In this document: positions 41,368-49,250 of the stretch, in pieces | How the letters are laid out: each line of letters opens with the position of its first letter | Position numbering within the stretch: position 1 is the stretch's first letter | Source: Nonomuraea thailandensis | GTDB lineage: Bacteria; Actinomycetota; Actinomycetes; Streptosporangiales; Streptosporangiaceae | Assembly: GCF_024172165.1 (NCBI RefSeq) | Contig: NZ_JAMZEB010000002.1 | Coordinates: 1,178,001-1,242,000, forward strand | Reading direction: 5' to 3' | Length of the DNA stretch: 64,000 bases | Program-made: the position numbers and the translations under genes | Notes under the pieces: model-generated | Seen by the model: only the letters and a program-made list of their open reading frames with translations | Database searches by the model: none | Told to the model about the DNA's origin: nothing

Positions 41368-42099
41368 TTAACCCAGGTCCTGCACCGCCTGCGCGAGCCG
41401 GATGCGGGCGATGGCCGGGATGGACAGGCCGCGGGTCGAGATGCCGATGGCCCAGTCCGTGCCGGGCACGACCGCGCCCGCGCACGCCACCTGCTCCCTG
41501 AACTGCCCGTGCTCCTCCACCACCTGCCCGGGCCGTAACCCGGACAGCTCCTCCTCGACGTCCTCCACGCTGATCGGGGTCGAGGAGGTGAAGCGGCGCA
41601 GGCCGTAGCCGGTCAGGACGCCGCGCCGGGTGCGGGACGGGAGGGCGAGCAGCAGCGCCTTGCCCAGCGCCGTCGCGTGCGGCGCCGTCTCCAGCCCCGC
41701 CTGCAGATCCTCCAGGTACGGCGAGCGCGGCCCCTCGGCCACGTCCACCACCATCAGCCGCCCCTCGGACAACTGCGCCAGGTACGCGGTGTGGCCGGTG
41801 ACGGCGGCCAGGTGACGCAGCACGGCGACGGCTCGGGGCGGCCGGTCGAACGCGTCCAGCATCTCGTGGAACCGCTCGGCCACCTGCGAGCCGAGCATGT
41901 AGTCGCCGTCGGGCCGGCGGTGCAGGTACCCCTCGTAGCAGAGGGTGCGGACCAGGTGGTAGGAGGTCGACAGGTTCAGGCCGCAGCGGCGGGCGATGAC
42001 CTTGACCGACAGCGGCCGGTCGGCGCGCGAGACCTCCTCCAGCACGCGGAGCGCGCGCGAGACGCTGCGGATCAGATCGCTGGGTTGTTCGGCGGTCAT
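41368..42099 (-). CDS. IclR-family transcriptional regulator
   Basis: This 243-residue regulator has a winged HTH (SVSRALRVLEEVSRADRPLS, IARRCGLNLSTSYHLVRTL) and an IclR ligand domain with ATALGKALLLALP, GYGLRRFT and the C-terminal VVPGTDWAIGIST. IclR proteins commonly control aromatic or carboxylic-acid catabolic genes. It is divergent from the DUF59/amidohydrolase pair 72 bp away, its likely target. The ATG at 42099 has GGTGG close upstream; longer in-frame starts lack support. Confidence 0.88.
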   Translation of the reverse strand: MTAEQPSDLIRSVSRALRVLEEVSRADRPLSVKVIARRCGLNLSTSYHLVRTLCYEGYLHRRPDGDYMLGSQVAERFHEMLDAFDRPPRAVAVLRHLAAVTGHTAYLAQLSEGRLMVVDVAEGPRSPYLEDLQAGLETAPHATALGKALLLALPSRTRRGVLTGYGLRRFTSSTPISVEDVEEELSGLRPGQVVEEHGQFREQVACAGAVVPGTDWAIGISTRGLSIPAIARIRLAQAVQDLG

Positions 42100-42170
42100 C
42101 CACCAAGCATCTTCGCCATTTGAAAACGGGACGCCTACCCCGACAGGCACACCCGTCCGACGATGAGGTC

Positions 42171-42536
42171 ATGCCGGAGATACCGCAGTGGGCCAGTGAG
42201 GCGCTGTCCGGGGTCTACGACCCGTGCTGCCGGGAGAAGGGCATCTCCGTCGTGGAGATGGGCCTGGTCAGATCGGTCGAGGTGGCCGATGGCCGGGCCC
42301 GCGTGGAGCTGCTGCTGACCTCGGGCTGGTGCCCGTTCGCCGCCAGGGTGCTGACCGAGGTGCGCGAGCGCATCGAGGAGCAGCCCGGTGTCAGCGAGGC
42401 GGAGGTCGAGGTGGTGTGGGACGAGGTGTGGACGACGGACCGGCTCTCCCCGCGGGCCTCCCGGCTGCTGCGCTTCCTGCCCCCGCCCGCGCAGGTGCCC
42501 GACAAGGCGGCCTACATCGGGAGGGAACTACGGTGA
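42171..42536 (+). CDS. DUF59 metal-sulphur cluster assembly protein
   Basis: This 121-residue MIP18/PaaD-like protein has GVYDPCCREKGISVVEMGLV with the conserved Asp-Pro-Cys, and LLLTSGWCPFAARVLTEVRE with the second Cys, then DEVWTTDRLSPRA as C-terminal helix. DUF59 proteins help load Fe-S or other metal clusters. It is coupled by GTGA overlap to an amidohydrolase, a pairing I recall near binuclear-iron alkane/propane monooxygenase clusters; no monooxygenase is present here. GAGG lies near the ATG at 42171. Confidence 0.85.
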   Translation: MPEIPQWASEALSGVYDPCCREKGISVVEMGLVRSVEVADGRARVELLLTSGWCPFAARVLTEVRERIEEQPGVSEAEVEVVWDEVWTTDRLSPRASRLLRFLPPPAQVPDKAAYIGRELR

Positions 42537-43516
42537 TCGACGACTTCTTCGTGTTCGACAGCGTGGCCCACGTGTTCAACTTCGAGCCCAAGAACGCGTA
42601 CGGCCCGGCGGGCCAGATGTTCTCCAACCACCTGTACGCCTTCCACACCACGCTGACCCCGGAGGGCGAGACCAGGCTGCCGCCCGAGGAGTTCCTGCGG
42701 CAGTGGACGATCGACGACATCCGCCGCATGGTGTTCGAGGAGTCGGACACCGACATGCTGGTGGCCATGCCGCTGCCGCTCACCGACCTCTACCACGACG
42801 GCCTGTCGCCGTGGCAGGAGTGCGCGGAGCTGGCCGCCCGCGACCCGGACCGCACCGTCTTCTGGGGCACGGTCAACCCCCTGGAGGGCCGCAAGGCGCT
42901 CGACCTGATGGAGCGGCAGGTGGGGGAGTACAACGCGCGGGCGTTCAAGCTGTACAACGTGCGCTACGACTACGGCTCGCCGTACCCGTGGCGCATGGAC
43001 GACCCCAGGGTTGCCTTCCCGATCTTCGAGAAGGCGCGGGACCTGGGCGTCAACCTGATCGGCGTGCACAAGGGGGTCCCGCTGGGCCCGCAGCCGATCG
43101 AGCACACGCAGACGTGGGACATGGACGGCGCAGCCGCGAACTTCCCCGACATCAACTTCGTCATCTTCCACGTCGGCCTGCCGTTCCTGGACGAGACCTG
43201 CTGGCAGCTGATCCGCTACCCCAACCTGTACGCCGATCTGGCGGCGACGATCAACTTCATCGTCAGGGCGCCCAGGATGTTCGCCGAGATCATCGGCAAG
43301 CTGCTCTTCTGGTGCGGCGAGGACAAGATCATCTATGGTTCGGAGGCGCCGATCTTCCATCCGCAGTGGGCGCTGAGGGCGTTCAGGGACTTCACGATCC
43401 CGCAGGACCTGTGCGACGGGTACGGCTACCCGCAGCTCACCGACCAGGCCAAGCGCAAGATCCTGGGCGAGAACCTGCTACGCCTGCATGGGCTTGCTCC
43501 GGTGAACCGCCTGTAG
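42533..43516 (+). CDS. amidohydrolase-2 family protein
   Basis: This 327-residue TIM-barrel metal hydrolase of the ACMSD-like amidohydrolase-2 group has DSVAHVFNFEP at the start (where the family has DxHxH; here D-x-x-x-H), the central GVHKGVPLGPQPIEH with a metal-binding His, NFVIFHVGLPFLDET with a second His, and IYGSEAPIFHPQ, where the usual catalytic Asp is replaced within GSEAP. Such enzymes hydrolyse or decarboxylate cyclic or aromatic acids. The altered motifs make its activity uncertain. Its last 39 nt overlap rodA on the other strand. Confidence 0.8.
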   Translation: MIDDFFVFDSVAHVFNFEPKNAYGPAGQMFSNHLYAFHTTLTPEGETRLPPEEFLRQWTIDDIRRMVFEESDTDMLVAMPLPLTDLYHDGLSPWQECAELAARDPDRTVFWGTVNPLEGRKALDLMERQVGEYNARAFKLYNVRYDYGSPYPWRMDDPRVAFPIFEKARDLGVNLIGVHKGVPLGPQPIEHTQTWDMDGAAANFPDINFVIFHVGLPFLDETCWQLIRYPNLYADLAATINFIVRAPRMFAEIIGKLLFWCGEDKIIYGSEAPIFHPQWALRAFRDFTIPQDLCDGYGYPQLTDQAKRKILGENLLRLHGLAPVNRL

Positions 43517-44614
43517 GAGCCCGACGGCCACCAGCCCGGCGACCGTGGCGGAGCCGCCGTAGGAGACGAACGGCAGCGGCACCCCCACGATCGGCATGAG
43601 CCCCACGGTCATGCCCACGTTCATGAACATCTGGAACCCGATCCACGACACCAGCCCGCCCGCCAGCACCGTCCCGTAAGGCGAACCGGCCTGGCGGGCG
43701 ATCGACAGCCCGCGCCACAGCAGCGCGAACACGGCCAGCACGATGAGCGCGGCCCCGGCGAAGCCGAGCTCCTCGCCCGCGACCGTGAAGATGAAGTCGG
43801 TGTGCTGCTCGGGCACGAAGTGGCCGGCGGTCTGCTCGCCGTTGAACAGGCCCTTGCCCGACAGGCCGCCGGAGCCGATCGCGATGCGGGCCTGGGCGGC
43901 GTTGTAGCCGATGCCGCCCGGATCGGCTCCCGGCCGTACCAGCACGAGTAGCCGTTCGAGCTGGTACGGCCGGACCAGCCCGAGCTGCCAGGCCGCCGCG
44001 CCCGCCGCCGCCGCGCCCGCCACGAGCGCCAGCAGCCACCGCTTCGGCGCCCCCGACACCAGCAGCGCCCCCGCCACCATGGCCGAGAACACCAGCATCG
44101 TGCCCAGGTCCGGCTGCAACGCGATGAGCCCGATCGGCGCCGCGGCCAGCACCAGCGCCAGCAGCACCCCGCCGAACCCTGGCCGGCGCTGCCCGTCGCG
44201 CAGCTCGCCCAGCGGCACCGCGAACGCCAGCGCCAGCGCCACCTTGGCGAACTCCGACGGCTGGAACTGCACCCCGGGCGCCAGCACGATCCACGAGTGC
44301 GCCCCGTTCACCCGCACGCCCAGCGGGCTCAGCACCAGGGCCAGCGACACCAGGGCCAGCGCGTACGCGAGCGGCACGTACGCCCGCAGCACCCGCAGGT
44401 CCACCCGCGACACCAGCCACATCAGCACCAGGCCCCCGCCGACGGCCACGGCCTGCCGCACCAGCAGCGCGTGGTCGCCCGACATCCGGGTGGCCGACCA
44501 CACCAGCAGCAGCCCCACGGCGGACAGGGCCAGCGCCAGCGAGGTCAGCAGCCGGTCGGGCGGGCCCAGCGCCGGCGCCCACACGAGGTGTCTCCTGCCG
44601 CTGACCGCGATCAT
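43478..44614 (-). CDS. rodA: rod-shape/spore-wall glycosyltransferase RodA (FtsW/SEDS)
   Basis: This 378-residue SEDS-family membrane glycosyltransferase has ten predicted helices. It polymerises lipid II together with the PBP2 encoded immediately upstream. Visible motifs are GVRVNGAHSWIVLAPGVQFQ then PSEFAKVAL, LQPDLGTMLVF with the catalytic Asp region, GLFNGEQTAGHFVPEQHTDF and PLPFVSYGGSATVAGL. The ATG at 44614 overlaps the PBP2 stop by 4 nt. It ends the mreBCD-pbp2-rodA operon and overlaps the convergent amidohydrolase by 39 nt. Confidence 0.94.
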   Translation of the reverse strand: MIAVSGRRHLVWAPALGPPDRLLTSLALALSAVGLLLVWSATRMSGDHALLVRQAVAVGGGLVLMWLVSRVDLRVLRAYVPLAYALALVSLALVLSPLGVRVNGAHSWIVLAPGVQFQPSEFAKVALALAFAVPLGELRDGQRRPGFGGVLLALVLAAAPIGLIALQPDLGTMLVFSAMVAGALLVSGAPKRWLLALVAGAAAAGAAAWQLGLVRPYQLERLLVLVRPGADPGGIGYNAAQARIAIGSGGLSGKGLFNGEQTAGHFVPEQHTDFIFTVAGEELGFAGAALIVLAVFALLWRGLSIARQAGSPYGTVLAGGLVSWIGFQMFMNVGMTVGLMPIVGVPLPFVSYGGSATVAGLVAVGLLQAVHRSKPMQA

Positions 44615-46464
44615 CGCCGCTCCCTGAGCCCGAGGATGCCCTCCCAGATGGCGCGGGCCGCCGGGGCCGCGCCCTCGGCGCCCCGGCCGCCCTCCGACAG
44701 CACGACGACCACGGTGTAGGCGGGATCGGGCGCGAACGAGGCGAACCAGGAGGTGTCCCGCCGCCCGAACGACTCCGCCGTCCCCGTCTTCCCCGCCACC
44801 GCGGCCTGCCCGAACGGGAACCCCTCGAAGGCGCCCGCGGCCGTCCCCGACCTGGGCACCTGGGCGAGGGCCTGCCGGATGAAGCGCAGCGTCCCGGCCG
44901 AGGCGGGCAGCCGCCCCGACACGGGAGGCGTGATCGCCCGCACCGTCGTGCCGTCGGGCCGCACCACCTTCGCGCCGACGCGCGGGCTGTGCAGGGTGCC
45001 GCCGTTGGCCACGGCCGCGTACGCCCGCGCGAGCTGCAGCGGCGTCACCAGCACGCCGCCCTGCCCGATGGACAGGTTCGCCGCGTCGCCGCCCCGCCAC
45101 ACGCCGCCGCCCCGGCAGTTCTCCCGCGCGATGACCGTCAGGTACGCCGCCCGCGCCCGGTCGGCCAGCTCCGGGTACCCCTTGCCGGCCCGGCGGCAGC
45201 TCTCGGCGCGGGTGGCCCGCCAGTGGGCCCGCTTCGAGGCCGCGTCCGGCACCGCCCCGGCCGCCTCGCCCGGCAGGTCCACCCCGGTCGGCCGGCCGAA
45301 CCCGAAGCCGCGGGCGGTGCGCTGCAGGGCGTCGGAGCCGCGCTGCCAGAGCTGGTCGGCCAGCCGGTAGAAGATCGTGTCGCACGACTGCACCAGCGCC
45401 CCGTGCATGGTCATCAGGCCCAGGTCGGCACTGGCGAAGTTGCGGAACACCCGGTTGCCGACGGTGTAGCCGGGCGGGCAGTCGTAGGTGGCGCCCAGGC
45501 CGTACCCGGCCGAGACGGCAGCCGCCGCCGAGGCGACCTTCCACGTCGAGCCGGGCGCCCACTCGCCCTGCACGGCCTGCGACAGCAGCGGCAGCGCCTT
45601 GTACTCGCGGGCCGTCACGCCGTCCGTCCAGACCGCCGGATCGTAGGCGGGCCGCCCGGCCAGCGCCACCACCCGGCCCGTCCCCGACTCCAGCACCACG
45701 GCCGCGCCCGAGGAGCCGCCGCTGCCGTCCAGCGCCTCGCCGAGCGCCTGCTCGGCGATGGTCTGGACGCGGGAGTCGATGCTGGTCACGAGCATGCTCC
45801 CGGGCACGGGAGGCTCCTCGCGGAGCGTTCTGGTGACCCGGCCCGTGTTGTCCACGGCCACGTCCCTGCGCCCGGGCCGCCCGGCCAGGTCGCGGTCGTA
45901 GGCGGCTTCGAGGCCGTCGCGGCCCCGGGCGCCCTGGACGTAGCCGAGGGTGTGCGCCGCCGCCGCGCCGTGCGGGTACACGCGTACGGGGCGCAGCTCC
46001 GTGCGGACGCCGGGGAAGTCCTGCTGCCGCTCGCTGATCTGCAGGGCCACCGGCACGCTCACGTCCCGCGCGACGGGGATCGGCTCGTACGGCGAGCCCT
46101 GCCAGCACGGTTGCGGCACCCCCTTCCCGCACAGCCGCACCTTCTCGGCGATCTGCCGGTACGGCTGCCCCAGCGCCTCGCCCAGCCGGGTCAGCACCGC
46201 CCGGCCGCCGTCCGGCTGGTGGGCCAGCGCCACGGCGTCCACGGTCACGACGGGGCGGGTGTTGTTGGTGACCAGGGGGCGACCGGCCACGTCGAGGATC
46301 TGGCCCCGGATGGGCGGCAGCGCCACGCTCCTGATGCGCACGTCGGCCGCGGCCCGTACGTACGCGTCGCCGTTGACGACCTGAAGGAACCACAGCCGTC
46401 CGAGCAGCGTGACCAGCATGGCCGCGGCGACCAGCCGCAGCACGAGCAGCCTGGCCCTAGACAC
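44611..46464 (-). CDS. mrdA: class B penicillin-binding protein 2 (elongasome transpeptidase)
   Basis: This 617-residue protein has an N-terminal membrane anchor (LVLRLVAAAMLVTLLGRLWF), the PBP dimerisation domain (PPIRGQILDVAGRPLVTNN) and a transpeptidase domain with nucleophile STWK (Ser306, Lys309), SCD (Ser360) and KTGT (559-562). Such enzymes cross-link peptidoglycan with RodA outside the membrane. The GTG at 46464 overlaps the mreD stop by 8 nt. An N-terminal extension in the longer frame is Arg-rich and belongs to mreD, so it was rejected. In sporulating actinomycetes this cluster mainly serves spore-wall synthesis. Confidence 0.94.
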   Translation of the reverse strand: MSRARLLVLRLVAAAMLVTLLGRLWFLQVVNGDAYVRAAADVRIRSVALPPIRGQILDVAGRPLVTNNTRPVVTVDAVALAHQPDGGRAVLTRLGEALGQPYRQIAEKVRLCGKGVPQPCWQGSPYEPIPVARDVSVPVALQISERQQDFPGVRTELRPVRVYPHGAAAAHTLGYVQGARGRDGLEAAYDRDLAGRPGRRDVAVDNTGRVTRTLREEPPVPGSMLVTSIDSRVQTIAEQALGEALDGSGGSSGAAVVLESGTGRVVALAGRPAYDPAVWTDGVTAREYKALPLLSQAVQGEWAPGSTWKVASAAAAVSAGYGLGATYDCPPGYTVGNRVFRNFASADLGLMTMHGALVQSCDTIFYRLADQLWQRGSDALQRTARGFGFGRPTGVDLPGEAAGAVPDAASKRAHWRATRAESCRRAGKGYPELADRARAAYLTVIARENCRGGGVWRGGDAANLSIGQGGVLVTPLQLARAYAAVANGGTLHSPRVGAKVVRPDGTTVRAITPPVSGRLPASAGTLRFIRQALAQVPRSGTAAGAFEGFPFGQAAVAGKTGTAESFGRRDTSWFASFAPDPAYTVVVVLSEGGRGAEGAAPAARAIWEGILGLRERR

Positions 46465-47116
46465 GGCGCGGCCCCATCCGGCGCGACTCCGGCCGCGACG
46501 GCGCCGCCGGGCGCGGCTCCGCACGGAACGGCGTCACCTGGGATGGCGCCGTCTCGGACCGTCCCTTCCCCGCCGATCGCCGCCGGGCGAGCAGGCCGGC
46601 GGCGGCCCCGAGCGCTGCCGTCCACGCCAGCGTGAGCGCCGCCCCCGACCACCAGGGCGCACCCTCGAAGCCCGAGGGCGGCCCGCCCAGCGCCGACCGC
46701 AACGGCGCGTCCCCGAGCGCCACCGTCGCGACGGCCTGCAGCACCGATGCCAGAGCCGCGCCCGAGGCCGCCGCCACCACGGGCCTGACGCCCGCGGGAC
46801 CGGCCTCACGCGGCCATCCCGCCGGCCCCGCCTCGCGTGACCGGCCCGGGTGCGCGGCCCAGCGCCCCACCAGCAGCCCGGTCAGCGACAGGACCAGCGC
46901 GGTGCGCCCCACGGTGCCGTCGGCGGGCGGCGTCACGTCGGCGGCCAGCCCGGCCGCCAGCCCCGCCACGCACCCCCGGACCGGCCCCCTGGTCACCGCG
47001 AGCCACACCACGGCCAGCGCCACCAGGTCGGGCCCGCCCCACGGCGACCGGTTGACCACCAGCACCTGCACCAGCGGCGCCAGGAGCACCATCAGCACGA
47101 CCGCCACCGCGCTCAC
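46457..47116 (-). CDS. mreD: rod-shape-determining membrane protein MreD
   Basis: This 219-residue protein has about five membrane helices, opening AVVLMVLLAPLVQVLVVNRS and continuing PDLVALAVVWLAVTRGP and GLAAGLAADVTPPADGTVGR (the G-D-P/T region common in MreD). The C-terminal 45 residues form an Arg/Pro-rich tail. It links MreC and the synthetic enzymes in the elongasome. The GTG at 47116 lies 67 nt after the mreC stop, separated by small tandem repeats; this gap is unusual because all the other junctions in the operon overlap. Confidence 0.88.
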   Translation of the reverse strand: MSAVAVVLMVLLAPLVQVLVVNRSPWGGPDLVALAVVWLAVTRGPVRGCVAGLAAGLAADVTPPADGTVGRTALVLSLTGLLVGRWAAHPGRSREAGPAGWPREAGPAGVRPVVAAASGAALASVLQAVATVALGDAPLRSALGGPPSGFEGAPWWSGAALTLAWTAALGAAAGLLARRRSAGKGRSETAPSQVTPFRAEPRPAAPSRPESRRMGPRRV

Positions 47117-47199
47117 CGCTCCGGCTCCACGCCGCTCCCGGCTCCCGGCTCCACGCCGCTCCCCGTTCCCGGCTCCCGGCCGCTCACCGCTCCGGCTCC
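47111..47199. repeat. ~24-bp tandem repeats between mreC and mreD
   Basis: GCTCACCGCTCCGGCTCC occurs exactly at 47111-47128 and again at 47182-47199 (71 bp apart). Between them units starting CGGCTCC recur at 47122, 47146, 47170 and 47193. The two copies carry the mreD start and the mreC stop, so a local duplication seems to have pulled apart a former overlap. Confidence 0.8.
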
Positions 47200-47921
47200 G
47201 GCACGATCACCGCGACCGGCCCGAGCGCGGACAGCCGGGCCGCGGGCCGCACCAGCGCCGTACGGCCGGCCGCGCCGGGCGTGCTCTCCAGCACGGCGAC
47301 CGTCCCGATGACCACCCCCGCCACGTACGGCCGCCCGCCCGCCGACCCCAGCGTCACCACCTGATCGCCCACCGCCAGCGGCGCGTTCGGGTCGAACAGG
47401 CTCAGCCGCAGCCCCTCACCCGGCACCCCCGTCACCACCCCGAGCTCGCCCGAGCCCGTCACCCGCGCCCCGATGGACGAGCCGGCGTCGGTGATCAGCG
47501 AGACCGAGGCCGTCGAGGCCCCCGCCCAGGTGACCTTGCCCACCAGGCCGTCGGCGTTCAGCACGGTCACGTCGCGCGCGACGCCCGAGGAGGCCCCGGC
47601 GTCGATGGTGACGCTCGGGCCCCTGCCGAACCCGACCACGTGCGCCGCCACCCCCTGATGCCCGGCGGGCACGTCGAGCCGCGCCACGGACCGCGTGCCG
47701 GACGACAGCAGCCGGGCACGCAGGGCCGCGTTCTCCCGCTCCAGCTCCCGCAGCCGCTCCTCGCCGCCGAACGCCCTGCCCGCCGTGGCCACCGCGCTCT
47801 CGACCGCGCCGTACACGCTCGCGCCGGCCTCCCGTACGGGGGCCAGCGGCGTCAGCGTACGGTCGATCACGACGAGGAGGACGGAGGCGGCCAGGACGAG
47901 CAGGACGAGCGCCCGCCTCAC
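47184..47921 (-). CDS. mreC: rod-shape-determining protein MreC
   Basis: This 245-residue membrane-anchored protein has an N-terminal helix RALVLLVLAASVLLVVID, a coiled coil around EERLRELERENAALRARLL and then the two beta-barrels of MreC (VVGFGRGPSVTIDAGASSGV, VLNADGLVGKVTWAG, ARVTGSGELGVVTG). It acts outside the membrane as a scaffold for PBP2/RodA. The GTG at 47921 overlaps the mreB stop (GTGA), implying coupling. The protein is shorter than many MreC proteins and lacks a long C-terminal tail. Confidence 0.92.
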   Translation of the reverse strand: MRRALVLLVLAASVLLVVIDRTLTPLAPVREAGASVYGAVESAVATAGRAFGGEERLRELERENAALRARLLSSGTRSVARLDVPAGHQGVAAHVVGFGRGPSVTIDAGASSGVARDVTVLNADGLVGKVTWAGASTASVSLITDAGSSIGARVTGSGELGVVTGVPGEGLRLSLFDPNAPLAVGDQVVTLGSAGGRPYVAGVVIGTVAVLESTPGAAGRTALVRPAARLSALGPVAVIVPEPER

Positions 47922-49135
47922 CGCCGGGACCAATCGGGCAGCAGCACGTCGCGCATCGCCTGGAAGCGCTCCACGCAGCGGCCCGCGCCCAGCGCCACCG
48001 AGTACAGCGGCTTGTCCACCAGCCGGATGGGCATGCCGGTGGCCTCGCCCATGCGCTCGGGCAGGCCCCGTAACAGGGCGCCGCCGCCGGTGAGCACGAT
48101 GCCGTTGTCCAGCAGGTCGCCCGCCAGCTCGGCCGGGCACTGGTCGAGCGTCGTCTGCACCGCGTCGATGATGGCCTGGACCTGGTCCTCGATGGCCTCG
48201 CTGATCTGCTCGGCGGTGATCGTGGCGGTCTTGGGCAGGCCGCTGACGAGGTCGCGCCCGCGTACCGGGGCGGAGGTCCTCAGGTCGAGGGTGCGCGGCG
48301 CGGCGTCCGGAGCCGCGCTCTCGGGCTTCGGCTTCGACCGGAAGGGGTTCCAGCCGCGCGGAGCCGGCGGCGGTTCGGCGAGCTCGTCGCCGGCCGGTTC
48401 GAGCGGCCCGTCCTGCGCGGGGCCGGTGAGGCCGGCGCGGTGCCGCCCCACGGGGTCGGCGTCGGGCACGGCGGGCCTGACCATGCCGAGGTCGATCTTC
48501 AGGCGTTCGGCGGTGCGCTCGCCGAGCAGCAGCGCGTGCTCCTTCTTGATGTGGGTGACGATGGCCTCGTCCAGCTCGTCGCCGCCGACCCGCACCGACT
48601 TGGCCACCACGACGCCGCTCATCGAGACGATGGCGACCTCCGTGGTGCCGCCGCCGATGTCGACGACCATGTTGCCGGTGGCCTCGCCCACCTTCAGCCC
48701 CGCGCCGATCGCGGCGGCCATGGGCTCCTCGATGATGTGCACCCGCCGCGCGCCCGCCTCGTACGCGGCCTCCTTGACCGCTCGCTGCTCGATCGAGGTG
48801 GTGCCGCTCGGCACCGCCACGACGATGCGCGGCTTGGCCAGGAACCGGCTCGGGTGCGCCTTCTGGATGAACAGCCGCAACATGCGCTCCGCCGCGTCCA
48901 GGTCCGCGATCACGCCGTCCTTCAGCGGCCGGATCGTGGCGATGTGCGGGGGAGTGCGGCCGACCATGCGCTTGGCCGCCTTGCCGACGGCGACGACGGT
49001 GTTCTTGTGCAGGTTGATCGCGATGACGGAGGGCTCGTTCAGCACGATGCCCTTCCTGCGGACGTAGACCAGGGTGTTCGCCGTACCGAGATCGACGGCT
49101 ATGTCATGACCGAGAAGAGCCCATGCGAATGCCAT
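47918..49135 (-). CDS. mreB: rod-shape actin homologue MreB with long internal insertion
   Basis: This 405-residue actin-fold ATPase has IAVDLGTANTLVYVRRKGIV (phosphate 1), VVDIGGGTTEVAIVS (phosphate 2) and VLTGGGALLRGLPERM (adenosine motif). It organises cell-wall synthesis at the membrane, in actinomycetes mostly during sporulation. Typical MreB has about 340-350 residues; here residues 219-286 hold an extra Pro/Ala/Asp-rich, apparently disordered stretch between RLKIDLGMV and VRGRDLVSGLPKT, where other MreBs have about ten. The ATG at 49135 gives the normal N-terminus, including the amphipathic MAFAWALLG. Confidence 0.93.
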   Translation of the reverse strand: MAFAWALLGHDIAVDLGTANTLVYVRRKGIVLNEPSVIAINLHKNTVVAVGKAAKRMVGRTPPHIATIRPLKDGVIADLDAAERMLRLFIQKAHPSRFLAKPRIVVAVPSGTTSIEQRAVKEAAYEAGARRVHIIEEPMAAAIGAGLKVGEATGNMVVDIGGGTTEVAIVSMSGVVVAKSVRVGGDELDEAIVTHIKKEHALLLGERTAERLKIDLGMVRPAVPDADPVGRHRAGLTGPAQDGPLEPAGDELAEPPPAPRGWNPFRSKPKPESAAPDAAPRTLDLRTSAPVRGRDLVSGLPKTATITAEQISEAIEDQVQAIIDAVQTTLDQCPAELAGDLLDNGIVLTGGGALLRGLPERMGEATGMPIRLVDKPLYSVALGAGRCVERFQAMRDVLLPDWSRR

Positions 49136-49250
49136 GGCCGCACAGCCTTTCCGACCGGGAAGGGCAGGGGGACACTGCCCGCATTGGCGCTGCCCGCAAC
49201 ACGGCTGGCCACAAACGCGATATGTCTGTAGCTGTGACTGTTCGCGCTGG

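Noticed and set aside
43478..46393. A 971-codon frame that would make one giant RodA-containing protein
   Set aside because: Its first 590 codons are an out-of-frame shadow of PBP2. RodA starts at the ATG at 44614, overlapping the PBP2 stop.
47122..47193. Possible CRISPR-like array
   Set aside because: The 24-bp units are directly adjacent, diverged and without spacers; no cas gene is near. They fit a local tandem duplication.
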